Of a stretch of DNA of 64,000 nt, positions 1-8,166 are shown piece after piece; position 1 is the stretch's first letter; every line of letters begins with the position of its first letter. Source of the stretch: TK10-74A sp965263065. Its GTDB lineage: Bacteria > Chloroflexota > Dehalococcoidia > Bin125. The DNA lies in NCBI GenBank assembly GCA_965263065.1, contig CBDHGH010000003.1:2108001-2172000 (forward strand), written 5' to 3'. The notes beneath the pieces are model-generated. The model made no database searches. It saw nothing but the letters and a program-made list of their open reading frames with translations, and was not told the DNA's origin. Made by a program: the position numbers and the translations under genes.

Positions 1-1
1 C

Positions 2-370
2 CACGTCACGGTCACCATCCGCAACCCGGCGGAGCCCGAGCGCACATGGGAGGGGCTGTTCCTCGTCGACACCGGGGCGACCGACTGCCTCGTGCCGCGC
101 CGGCATCTGGAGGCGATCGGCCTCAAGCCCGAGGGCGCCCGGACCTACGAACTCGCCGACGGCAGCGAACTGCGGCTCGACGTCACCGTCGCCCGCGTGG
201 AGTTCATGGGTGAGATCGTCGGCGCGACGGTCATCTTCGGCGAGGACCGCGCCGAGCCGTTGCTCGGCGTCACGGCGCTGGAGTCGGTCGGCATCGAGGT
301 GGACCCCGTGAACCAGCAGTTGAAGCGTCTGCCCGCGGTGCGGCTCAAGCGCCTCACCGCCGACGGCTGA
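2..370 (+). CDS. Retropepsin-like aspartic protease (5' truncated)
   Basis: The reading frame is open from the left edge, so the true start lies outside the window; the GTG at 92 is internal. The visible 122 residues carry FLVDTGATDCLVP, the Asp-Thr-Gly active-site motif of clan AA aspartic proteases, followed by beta-rich sequence ending in a second hydrophobic stretch (AEPLLGVTALES) typical of single-lobe retropepsin-like bacterial proteins. These act as homodimers, each monomer giving one catalytic Asp. Substrate unknown. No partner gene is visible; a hicAB cassette follows. Family call is good, biological role open. Confidence 0.75.
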   Translation, partial: HVTVTIRNPAEPERTWEGLFLVDTGATDCLVPRRHLEAIGLKPEGARTYELADGSELRLDVTVARVEFMGEIVGATVIFGEDRAEPLLGVTALESVGIEVDPVNQQLKRLPAVRLKRLTADG

Positions 371-406
371 TCCCGCCGCGCGCCAGGTCCCGCGCCCGAC
401 GCCGCA

Positions 407-428
407 AGCCGCCCTTGCGGCCCGACCG
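407..428. repeat. 22-bp direct repeat, left copy
   Basis: Identical over 22 bp to 1125-1146. The two copies bracket the hicAB cassette. The right copy forms the 3' end and stop codon of the DUF1801 gene read on the minus strand; in the left copy that stop is altered. Confidence 0.7.
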
Positions 429-454
429 TCGCCACCCCTGACCCCGCGCACATC

Positions 455-483
455 TTGCGCACAACAGAAATGTTGTCTATGAT
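455..483 (+). promoter_or_regulatory. hicAB promoter with internal operator-like palindrome
   Basis: TTGCGC (455-460) and TATGAT (478-483) are separated by 17 bp, a good sigma70-type promoter. The spacer holds a perfect inverted repeat ACAACA-GAAA-TGTTGT (461-476), placed where a HicB-type autorepressor would block RNA polymerase. The hicA ATG at 492 is only 8 nt past the -10 box and has no visible Shine-Dalgarno, so the transcript is probably leaderless. Function is inferred from position and symmetry. Confidence 0.6.
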
Positions 484-491
484 GTGAGACG

Positions 492-680
492 ATGAACGCG
501 GGAGAGCTGCGGCGCTGGCTGAAGAAGCGGGGCTGCACCTTTCAGACGCACCAGGGCGGCAGCGGGCATCTCACCGTCCGGCGCGGGGATCGCACGAGCC
601 AGCTGCCCATGCATGGGGGCCGCAAGGAGTTGGGGCGCGGACTCGTCGCGAAGATCAAGAAGGACCTGGGGGTGGACTGA
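492..680 (+). CDS. hicA: HicA-type mRNA interferase toxin
   Basis: A 62-residue protein of normal HicA length. HicA folds as a dsRNA-binding-like domain and cleaves mRNA; the catalytic histidine is visible in GGSGHLTVRRG, and the C-terminal KELGRGLVAKIKKDLGV matches the usual helix. Its stop overlaps the hicB start by one base (TGATG), so the pair is translationally coupled toxin first. A promoter with a palindrome lies directly upstream. It should be neutralised by the HicB protein encoded next. Confidence 0.88.
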   Translation: MNAGELRRWLKKRGCTFQTHQGGSGHLTVRRGDRTSQLPMHGGRKELGRGLVAKIKKDLGVD

Positions 681-1126
681 TGCTCGCATACCCGATCGTG
701 CTCGCAGAGGATGACGGCGCCGTGCTCGCGACGTCGCCCGACTTCCCCGAGCTGACCACCTTCGGCGACGACCGGGAGGAGGCGCTCGCCCGCGCCGGCG
801 ACGCGCTGCAAGAGGCGATCGCGGCGCGCATCCACGACCGCAAGGACATCCCCCCGCCGTCGCCGGGCCCGACCTGCGCCGTGCTGCCCACGCTCACCGT
901 CATGAAGGTCATGCTGTACCAATGCATGCGCGAGCAGGGCATCGGCAAGGCGGAACTGGCGCGCCGGCTGGGCTGGCACATGCCGCAGGTCGATCGCGTC
1001 CTCGACGTCCAGCATCGCTCGCGGCTCGACCAGATGGACGCCGCCCTGGCGGCGATGGGCCGCCAGCTGCACGTCAGCGCCGCGCCCGCATCGGACCCGG
1101 TGCTCCCGGCGGCCCGGCGCCGCTAG
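680..1126 (+). CDS. hicB: HicB-type antitoxin with C-terminal HTH
   Basis: 148 residues. Residues 1-50 are the partly degraded RNase H-like HicB fold (YPIVLAEDDGAVLATSPDFPEL) that binds HicA; residues about 75-130 form a helix-turn-helix with GIGKAELARRLGWHMPQVDRVLD, likely the DNA-binding part that autoregulates through the palindrome at 461-476. Starts on the last base of hicA. Its stop shares the CTAG at 1123-1126 with the convergent DUF1801 gene. No frameshift seen, so the cassette looks functional. Confidence 0.85.
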   Translation: MLAYPIVLAEDDGAVLATSPDFPELTTFGDDREEALARAGDALQEAIAARIHDRKDIPPPSPGPTCAVLPTLTVMKVMLYQCMREQGIGKAELARRLGWHMPQVDRVLDVQHRSRLDQMDAALAAMGRQLHVSAAPASDPVLPAARRR

Positions 1127-1578
1127 CCGCCCTTGCGGCCCGACCGCGACGCCCGGTACAGCTCGACGAACTCCGCCAGCGGCGTCCGTGCGACGACCTC
1201 GCCGACCAGGTCCAGCGGCAGGTCGTCGAGTCGGCGGAAGCGCACGCACGACTTGCCCATGTCGAGCCGCTTCCCGGTCGCGCGGTAGCGCTCCGTGAAC
1301 CACGCCTCGACCGACGCATCGCTGTACACGTTGGTCAGGTATAGCGACATGTAGCGCTTCTGCGAGGCCAGCGCGACGTACATCAGCGGCTCACCGTTGT
1401 ACGTCTCCGCCAGCACGCTCGCCGGTACGATGTACGAGATCATGCCGTACTGCATCGTCTCGTCGTAGCCGCCGGGCAGATGCTCCAGGATCACGTCGCG
1501 CACGGCGGCGATCGCCTGCCGCCGCTCGTCGCCGAGGCCGGCCAGGTAGTCGGAGACGGTCGTGGCGTCGCTGTGCAT
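1123..1578 (-). CDS. DUF1801 domain protein
   Basis: 151 residues from the ATG at 1578, chosen because AGGGAG sits at correct spacing and upstream in-frame sequence is low-complexity. Sequence such as GGYDETMQYGMISYIVP and YMSLYLTN is typical of the DUF1801/YdhG-like fold, a small alpha/beta domain of uncertain function sometimes compared with iron chaperones. The basic C-terminus SGRKGG is encoded by the 22-bp repeat also found at 407-428. Convergent with hicB, sharing four bases at the stops. Confidence 0.75.
   Translation of the reverse strand: MHSDATTVSDYLAGLGDERRQAIAAVRDVILEHLPGGYDETMQYGMISYIVPASVLAETYNGEPLMYVALASQKRYMSLYLTNVYSDASVEAWFTERYRATGKRLDMGKSCVRFRRLDDLPLDLVGEVVARTPLAEFVELYRASRSGRKGG
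1125..1146. repeat. 22-bp direct repeat, right copy
   Basis: Identical to 407-428. This copy overlaps the last codons of the minus-strand DUF1801 gene, suggesting that the left copy is a displaced fragment of that gene's 3' end. Confidence 0.7.
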
Positions 1579-2027
1579 CGTCGGCTCCCTCGGCGTCCCG
1601 CGTCGGTCGGGATTCTTCCAGGCGGGCGGTCCGGGGTCAATGGTGGGGGTGTCGCGGCCGAGGCTCCGTCCACGACTGCGGCCCCCTGACGACGACATCC
1701 CTCGCCGCCCAGCGCTTGGGCGCAGGCTAGAGTGACCCCGTGACATCGCTCCATCGTGGCGAGCGTGCCGCTCCGAGGACCGAACCCCGGCGCGCGGAGG
1801 CCGACCACCACAGGGGCAGCGGGAACCCGACAATCGGCGGCAGCGTCTTTAACGGCACGGACTGCCGCTGGACCGAACACCCAGCGGCCCGCGACATCCG
1901 GCGCCGGCGGGTCGAGGACCGGGCGCTGCATCAGTTTTGGGGGACCTCCTCCCCGCTCCATCCCGGAGATCGTGCGGCCGATCATCAGGATCGGCCCGCG
2001 TAGCGGCAAGCAGAAGGGAAAAGGATA
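1579..2027. other. Intergenic region without a convincing gene
   Basis: Open frames exist here on both strands (for example plus 1740-2003) but their translations are arginine/proline-rich and match no family I know. A short string, tcaatggtgggggtg, recurs near 2730. I see no RNA gene. Confidence 0.5.
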
Positions 2028-2639
2028 ATGTGGCCGATGACTGCTAACCGTCCAGCAATGGGACTCACGGCCGTATCCGTACGCGTAGTGAGCCTCGCGC
2101 TCATGGTGGGCGTCCTCTGGCTCCTGGGGAACACGGGGCAGGCATACGCGTGTAGTTGTGCGGGATCCGGTTCTCCTTCCGAAGAGTTGGAGCAGTTCGA
2201 TGCAGTCTTCACGGGCCGAGTCGTCTCGATCCAACACTCCTTTGACCCCGATGCAACCCCTTACTCCTCTCGGGACCGTACCACGGTCGGCTTCGAGGTC
2301 AGCTCCGTGTGGAAGGGTGATGTCCATGAGAACATGTACGTCACCACGCCGCCGGGCGACGCGAGTTGTGGGTTTTCCTTCGTCGAAGGCGAGGAGTACA
2401 TCGTCTACGGCTACGACACCGGTCGTGCCGACGACGGCTATTCCGTTGGCCTATGCAGCCGGACCGCCCTCCTCGGGCAAGCGCAGGCGGACCTCGACGA
2501 GCTGGGCGAGGGGCAGGCGCCTGAGGCCGGGACCGGCGGGCCAGTCCCCGAACAGCCGCAGGTCGCGACAGCGCGTGGCATATGGGCGATCATGCTGGCG
2601 GTTGCCGAGTGGCTGGGCTGGTCGTGTCCGTTCGTGTGA
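2028..2639 (+). CDS. Secreted NTR/TIMP-like protein
   Basis: 203 residues with an N-terminal signal peptide (hydrophobic segment about residues 17-38, VVSLALMVGVLWLLG) ending just before CSC. The mature start ACSCAG, followed by FDAVFTGRVVSI, a beta strand with VWKGD, a Cys near GDASCGF and a late LCSR, is the pattern of bacterial netrin/TIMP-like domains, which are extracytoplasmic with paired cysteines. Bacterial versions have no assigned substrate. The C-terminus has a short hydrophobic run (GIWAIMLAVAEWLGW) that could be a membrane anchor. Start supported by AAAAGG upstream. Confidence 0.65.
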   Translation: MWPMTANRPAMGLTAVSVRVVSLALMVGVLWLLGNTGQAYACSCAGSGSPSEELEQFDAVFTGRVVSIQHSFDPDATPYSSRDRTTVGFEVSSVWKGDVHENMYVTTPPGDASCGFSFVEGEEYIVYGYDTGRADDGYSVGLCSRTALLGQAQADLDELGEGQAPEAGTGGPVPEQPQVATARGIWAIMLAVAEWLGWSCPFV

Positions 2640-2817
2640 GGAGTCGGCAGGCCAAGCGTCGTCGCGCCCGTGCTGTCCCTCACGACCCCCGGGCCGGACT
2701 CTGCCGGCGGCCGGCGCTGGGGGGCGGCGGTCAATGGTGGGGGTGGCGGCCCGCTCCATTGTCGAACCCGCGCGGCCCACTGATTGCATCAGCTATCATT
2801 GCTGGCGTTTGGTCGCA

Positions 2818-5800
2818 TCATCCCTTGACTATCTGGATGTAGGTACCGACGAGTGACAGAATTCTCGCCTGGGCTGAAGGAGTTGAAGCCAGCTTCGATT
2901 CGAGGGCCGCGTAACACCTGCGCAGTGCTGGCGTCATCTCTCGTCCCCGGTGCAGATGAGCAAGCAGCATTGAGACTAGCAACGACTCTTGCTGTTCGGG
3001 CAGCCTCCGCGTCGCCAGCGAAGCGACCACGCCCACGACGACCGAGACCGCCGAGTCCTCTGTGCACTCAGGCCCTTCAAGGGCCCGTAGCAGGGCCCGG
3101 GTTCCCTCGTCCGTCATGTAGCCGTTTGCGCCCAGGAGCCGGAGGATGTCCGCCGCGTCGACTCGGACGAACCGGTAGTTCAACTGGGTGAGCCTCGCGA
3201 TGAGCGAGGAGTACTCCTTGTCCGTCAGTACCTCCGCCTGGCGCAACTCTAGTAGTACCGCCTGCGTGTTTACTGCTTCGGCTCCCGCTTCGCGAGCGAT
3301 TGCCGATAGGCCGAGGTCGTCAGAGACAAGCAGCGGTCGATCTGTCGGGTCTTCCCCACCCGCGAATATTGCTCCCACGCCAGACCGAGTCAGAGCGCCG
3401 GTGAGCGCATCGAGATCTGCCGAGGGGACATCGAGCGTCGGGTAAGATGCCATCGGATCAAACGACTCGGCGAGCGCCAAGAGAGAGCGCGCGAAGCCTT
3501 GGTGCGCGGCCCATTCCTCATCGGACATCTCCAAGTAGGCGTATGAGCCATCGATGCTCCTGCCGAGAGTCGCGTGGGGCCCCGGTCTCAAGGTGGTTTC
3601 GTACACCAATGCCCGTATCTCATCGAGCACCGGCTGAGGCACCGTGACGCGATCGAACCGTGTACGTAGGGGTTCGGCGAGGTCCAGCGCGTGCGCGGTC
3701 AGTAGAGCGAGCATGTCCAGCACAATGCTGTCGGTGCACCGCAGCGTCTCGTCAGCCCGATTGGCCTCGCTCTCGTTGCCCGCGCCGAAGCGGATCGGGA
3801 CCTCACCCCGTTCGGTGCATTCCCGCCAGACCTTGGGTGCCGATATCTCGAGTCGGGCGCATACGAACGCGAACGGCACCTGATCGTCGCGATAGAGTTG
3901 CTGTACTTCACGGGCGAACCGATCGCGCCGATCGACGAGGCCGAGCAGATTGGAGAAATCATCCCGATCGACGGCGATGCTCGCTAGCTCGGTGTTCCCT
4001 GGGAACCGCGTGGGGAAGTCGGCGGCGGTTTCTTGGAACGCCCGTACGTACTTGCTTTGGATATCCGCGACCTCGCAGGCGAGTTCCCCAATACCTTCCT
4101 GTAGCGTGACCGTGTCCCCGCGTCGGCGACCCAGGACGGTCTTCGCGAGTTCGGCACCGGGGCGCAACTCGTGGTCCGAACGGCTCGGCTCACCGTCCTC
4201 AAGGATGCTCCACCACTGCTCTCCCACCTCGTCCTTCAGCAGAACCGCGCAACCAGGCTCGACTGTTTCCGGGCTGAGCGCATCCTTGTCCTGGCTCAGG
4301 AACAACGCGAAGTAGCCTAGGTGGACCGACGGGTCCTCGATCCCGTGGCGGCGGGCCATGTAGGCGTCGTTCAGATACTCCGCGTCACCGAGGAGGTGCT
4401 TGAGTTGGGCGAGACTCAGCAATTGCCTAGGCTCGCTCTGGAGTTTCGATGCGTCGATCTCTCGGGCGATGGTCAACGCGGTGGCGTGCTCGCCGCGCCA
4501 CAGCAGCGCCTGCGCGAACCTCGTCCGGTCGAGCATCGTTGCATCGTCGCGTGAGCAGATAGCAGCCCAGCGCTCAGCTGCCGCTGAAACGTCGCCCACC
4601 TGATTCATGATTTGCGCCTCGGTCTCAAGCGCTGATTTCGGTGGCCAAGGATGCTGCTCTCGGATCTTCCGCGCCCAAGAAAGCGCCTCACGGCGCCGCC
4701 CGCTGTTCCTGAGACTGCCAAGGAGAGCCATCACGGCTGGGTGGAGGATGTCGTCCCCGACAACCTTGATGTATTGGTCAGCCGCCTCGGAGTAGCGCTC
4801 GCGCCCGGTGTAGAGGTTGGCGAGCCGCCAGAGGAGTTCGTGGTGGTCAGGCTTACTTGAGAGCGCGACCGCCTTCAGCAACGCTTCCTCGGCATCGTTG
4901 CGCTCGCCACGGAGCTCGTGGCGTAACGCGCCCAAGCCAAGGAGTCGTGGGTCTTCTGCGCTTTGCTCCAGGGCCTGGGCAAGCAGGGGCCCAACCGAGT
5001 CTCCGCTGTCGAGATCCTTCTCCACTTGGCTGAGCAACTCAGCCTTTCGGATGTCGTCCCACTCGCAACGCGTAAGCGAGAAGTTCCCTCGGAGCAACTC
5101 AACCGCCGCTTCGGCATCTCCTGACCAGAAGGCGGCTCCGGCATGCAGCAGCAATGCTCTGCCCCGTATTTCCGGGTTTTCGATCCGGGCGAATGCGTCG
5201 CGCGCTCCCGAGAGGTCGTCGGTATGGAGAAGTATCACGCCCTTGTTGCAGAGCGCGTTGGGGTCGTCCGGAACCTCCCGGAGTACGGCCTCGATGTCGT
5301 TGGTCGCTCCTGCGGAGTCGTTGCGAATCAGCCGGGCGCCAGCCCGGATACTTAGGGCTTGAATGCGCTTCGCCGGTAGTTCCATGTCATTGAGGAAGTC
5401 GAGCGCCTTGCTGGTATGGCACTCCGCCTCACGGCACGAAGCCATGGCATGACCGCTGTAACCGGCTTGTGACTCTTCCAACAGGCACCCCGCCAGCACG
5501 AGGCGCGCATCGTAGTCGTCCGAATTCTCGGCGACGAGACCACGGGCGATCTGGAGTGCATCGCCGAAACGATGCTGGGCGGTCCAGACCCTCGCGAGCG
5601 TCAGAGCGCATAGCGGGTCGTCTACCATCCAGCCTTCAGCGGAGATGAACTCATCGAGTTGCGGGGTTTTTCGGGCATCCCACAGCGCCTCGACTAGTAC
5701 CGCTGCGGCATGAGAATCTCGTGGCTTCAGTTCGAGCGCCTGGCGCGCCAGCGCGATTGCACGGTGTTGGTCATTCTGTAGGCGCGCGGCGGCTGCGGCA

Positions 5801-6603
5801 TTCGCGAGCGCTGCCGGGTCGTCCGGCCGAATGCGGTGCGCGTCCGCCAGGTAAGTACAGCCCTCCTTGATGTCCTCTGCGGCGATAGCGCAAGCCCCGA
5901 GGATCGTGAGCAGGCGGAACCGCAAATCCTCCGGGATCTTCTCGGCCGTCGCCTGCACCTGTTCGAGAGCCTTCCGTGCGGCAGTTGCGTTCCCCTCTTC
6001 GAACAAGCCGTTCGCCAAGTCGATCTGTGCCGAGAGCTTGGCCTGTTCCGGGTCCGCCGACGCTCCGTCGTCCGACGACTTCGCTAACGCTACGGCGGGG
6101 GGTGGTCTTAGTTCCGACAGCAGGTCCGCCTTCATCTCAGCGAGGCCTGCGTCGAAGTGTTCAGTAATCGCATCCCGCTGCTCGGCTTGCACTCGCTCAA
6201 GGCGATTCGCGAGCGCCGGTATGCTGTCATCGCTGCGGAGCAGGGCTCTGACCAACGCGCTGACTAGCGTGCCGACGACCCGCTCGGCTGTGTCCCTGAG
6301 ATCATCGTCATCTGCCAGATAGAACCCGCCATCTTCGATGAACGAGTCGACGAGTCCGTCGTCGATGGCGTCGCGGTCCCCGGCCTGGATTCGATCAAGG
6401 AAAGTGCGGAAGCCCGCGGTCGACGTCCACTCTCGGAGAGCCGGCTCGAGTTCAATGCCTGGGAACTCGCTACAGGTGGTGGCGATCGCCGGATCGAAGA
6501 TGCCGGGATCACGACCGCGCAGCGCCCGGAACACGCTAGGTGTGACCTGAGCGGCCAGCGCCGCGACCCCAACGAGCAGCGAAGGATCCACAGGACTCCA
6601 CAA
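2818..6603 (-). CDS. Giant TPR protein with GreAB-C-like and PIN-like domains
   Basis: 1261 residues. Residues 1-160 are a helical N-terminal region that I do not recognise. Residues about 188-775 are degenerate TPR repeats (for example HRIRPDDPAALANAAAAAR). Residues about 780-855 resemble the GreA/GreB C-terminal domain (ELRPGAELAKTVLGRRRGDT). A short HTH-like part follows, then about 950-1110 a PIN-like domain with DSIVLDMLALL and PLLVSDDLGLSAIA carrying plausible acidic metal ligands, and a helical tail. From memory, a TPR-GreAB-C-PIN architecture has been described computationally among conflict systems; I cannot check this here. The gene is visibly more AT-rich than its neighbours and stands alone, suggesting transfer. 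PIN domains are usually RNases, so an RNA-cleaving effector held by the TPR array is the working idea. Confidence 0.7.
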   Translation of the reverse strand: MWSPVDPSLLVGVAALAAQVTPSVFRALRGRDPGIFDPAIATTCSEFPGIELEPALREWTSTAGFRTFLDRIQAGDRDAIDDGLVDSFIEDGGFYLADDDDLRDTAERVVGTLVSALVRALLRSDDSIPALANRLERVQAEQRDAITEHFDAGLAEMKADLLSELRPPPAVALAKSSDDGASADPEQAKLSAQIDLANGLFEEGNATAARKALEQVQATAEKIPEDLRFRLLTILGACAIAAEDIKEGCTYLADAHRIRPDDPAALANAAAAARLQNDQHRAIALARQALELKPRDSHAAAVLVEALWDARKTPQLDEFISAEGWMVDDPLCALTLARVWTAQHRFGDALQIARGLVAENSDDYDARLVLAGCLLEESQAGYSGHAMASCREAECHTSKALDFLNDMELPAKRIQALSIRAGARLIRNDSAGATNDIEAVLREVPDDPNALCNKGVILLHTDDLSGARDAFARIENPEIRGRALLLHAGAAFWSGDAEAAVELLRGNFSLTRCEWDDIRKAELLSQVEKDLDSGDSVGPLLAQALEQSAEDPRLLGLGALRHELRGERNDAEEALLKAVALSSKPDHHELLWRLANLYTGRERYSEAADQYIKVVGDDILHPAVMALLGSLRNSGRRREALSWARKIREQHPWPPKSALETEAQIMNQVGDVSAAAERWAAICSRDDATMLDRTRFAQALLWRGEHATALTIAREIDASKLQSEPRQLLSLAQLKHLLGDAEYLNDAYMARRHGIEDPSVHLGYFALFLSQDKDALSPETVEPGCAVLLKDEVGEQWWSILEDGEPSRSDHELRPGAELAKTVLGRRRGDTVTLQEGIGELACEVADIQSKYVRAFQETAADFPTRFPGNTELASIAVDRDDFSNLLGLVDRRDRFAREVQQLYRDDQVPFAFVCARLEISAPKVWRECTERGEVPIRFGAGNESEANRADETLRCTDSIVLDMLALLTAHALDLAEPLRTRFDRVTVPQPVLDEIRALVYETTLRPGPHATLGRSIDGSYAYLEMSDEEWAAHQGFARSLLALAESFDPMASYPTLDVPSADLDALTGALTRSGVGAIFAGGEDPTDRPLLVSDDLGLSAIAREAGAEAVNTQAVLLELRQAEVLTDKEYSSLIARLTQLNYRFVRVDAADILRLLGANGYMTDEGTRALLRALEGPECTEDSAVSVVVGVVASLATRRLPEQQESLLVSMLLAHLHRGREMTPALRRCYAALESKLASTPSAQARILSLVGTYIQIVKG

Positions 6604-6693
6604 CTACTTCGGCGGCGAACGTGTCGCTCGCCTGTGTAGATATCGTACCAGAACCCCAGTTCGCTTTCCTTAGTCGCCCGGTACAGATCCCCC

Positions 6694-8166
6694 CTACTCC
6701 GACCACCGCAGCACGGGACGACGCGCGGCCTTCGTCTCATCGAGGCGGCCGATGGGGGCGGTCCAGGGGGCGCCGTGCAGGGTGTCGGGGTCGCGGGCGG
6801 CCTCGTCGGCGATGGCGATGAGCGCCGCTGCCAGCGCCTCGATCGCCTCGGGGGGCTCCGTCTCCGTCGGCTCGATCATTAGCGCCTCCTCGACGATCAG
6901 CGGGAAGTAGACCGTGGGCGGGTGGAAGCCGTGGTCGATCAGCCGCTTGGCGATGTCGTAGGTGCGCACGCCGTGCTCGCGCCGCTGCCGCGACCCCGAG
7001 AAGACGACCTCGTGCAGCACCGGCCGGTCGTAGGGCAACTCGTATGCCCCCTCCAGCAGCACGCGCAGGTAATTGGCGTTGAGCACCGCCTGACCCGATA
7101 CGGCGCGCAGCCCGTCGAGCCCCAGCGCCCGTATGTACGCGTAGGCGCGGATCAGCACGCCGGCGTTGCCGTGGAATTGCTGTAGCCGGCCGATGCTGCG
7201 CTCGGGCGCGGCCAGCCGCACCAGGCCGTCGTCGCCCTCCTCGACCACCGGCGTCGGCAGGTACGGCGCCAGCGCCTCGGTGCAGCAGACCGGCCCCGCG
7301 CCGGGGCCGCCGCCGCCGTGCGGCGTGCTGAAGCTCTTGTGCAGGTTGAGATGCACGACGTCGAAGCCGAGGTCGCCGTGCCGCACGCGCCCCATGATCG
7401 CGTTGAGGTTGGCCCCGTCGCCGTACAGGTAGGCCCCGGCGTCGTGCACCAGCTCCGCGACCTGCTCGATGCCGCGCTCCCACAGCCCCAGCGTGTTCGG
7501 CGCCGTCACCATGACCGCCGCGACCGTCTCGTCCAGCTCCTGCTCGATGCCCGCCCGGTCGAGCGAGCCGTCGGCGGCGGTCAGGATGGGCGTGACCGTG
7601 AAGCCGGCCATCGCCGCAGTCGCCGGGTTGGTGCCGTGCGCCGAGTCGGGCACCAGGATGCGCCGCCGCGACGCCAGCTCCCCCCGGTCCTCCAGCGCGC
7701 GCGTGATCATCAGCACGCCGGCCAGCTCGCCCTGCGCGCCCGCCGCCGGGGCCAGGCTGACCGCCGGCAGCCCGGTGATCGCGGCCAGCGCGCGGCGCAG
7801 CTCGAGCAGCGTGCGCAGCGTGCCCTGCGCCTCCTCGGGCGGGGCCTGCGGATGCGCGCCCGCGAAGCCCGGCAGCGACGCCACCAGGTCGTCGACCTTG
7901 GGGTTGTACTTCATCGTGCAGGAGCCCAGCGGGTAGGTGCCCGAGTCGATGCCGTAGTTCCGCGCCGACAGCGCCGTGTAGTAGCGCACCAGCTCGCCCT
8001 GGCTCAGCTCGGGCAGGCGCAGCGCGTCGCGCAGCAGGCAGGCGTCGGGCAGCGGCGTCTCGGGCCCGGTCCACGACGGCACGTCGACCGCCCGGCGGCC
8101 GGGCGCTCCGCGGTCGAAGCTGAGCCGCGCGCCGAAGTCCTCCGCCTGGGGTCGCGTCCCGCTCAC
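6694..8166 (-). CDS. gcvPB: Glycine dehydrogenase (decarboxylating) subunit 2
   Basis: 490 residues from GTG at 8166, which overlaps the gcvPA stop by 4 nt. It is the C-terminal half of the P-protein in organisms where P is split. PLP binds the lysine of HLNLHKSFSTPHGGGGPG. Upstream motifs SGTYPLGSCTMKYNPK and the glycine-rich segment are intact. With GcvPA it decarboxylates glycine and passes aminomethyl to lipoyl-GcvH in the cytoplasm. Last gene of gcvT-H-PA-PB. Confidence 0.95.
   Translation of the reverse strand: MSGTRPQAEDFGARLSFDRGAPGRRAVDVPSWTGPETPLPDACLLRDALRLPELSQGELVRYYTALSARNYGIDSGTYPLGSCTMKYNPKVDDLVASLPGFAGAHPQAPPEEAQGTLRTLLELRRALAAITGLPAVSLAPAAGAQGELAGVLMITRALEDRGELASRRRILVPDSAHGTNPATAAMAGFTVTPILTAADGSLDRAGIEQELDETVAAVMVTAPNTLGLWERGIEQVAELVHDAGAYLYGDGANLNAIMGRVRHGDLGFDVVHLNLHKSFSTPHGGGGPGAGPVCCTEALAPYLPTPVVEEGDDGLVRLAAPERSIGRLQQFHGNAGVLIRAYAYIRALGLDGLRAVSGQAVLNANYLRVLLEGAYELPYDRPVLHEVVFSGSRQRREHGVRTYDIAKRLIDHGFHPPTVYFPLIVEEALMIEPTETEPPEAIEALAAALIAIADEAARDPDTLHGAPWTAPIGRLDETKAARRPVLRWSE

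Noticed and set aside
1740..2003. Open frame of 87 codons after a TAGAGT box
   Set aside because: Translation is Arg/Pro/His-rich with no family likeness; no ribosome site; base pattern fits non-coding DNA.
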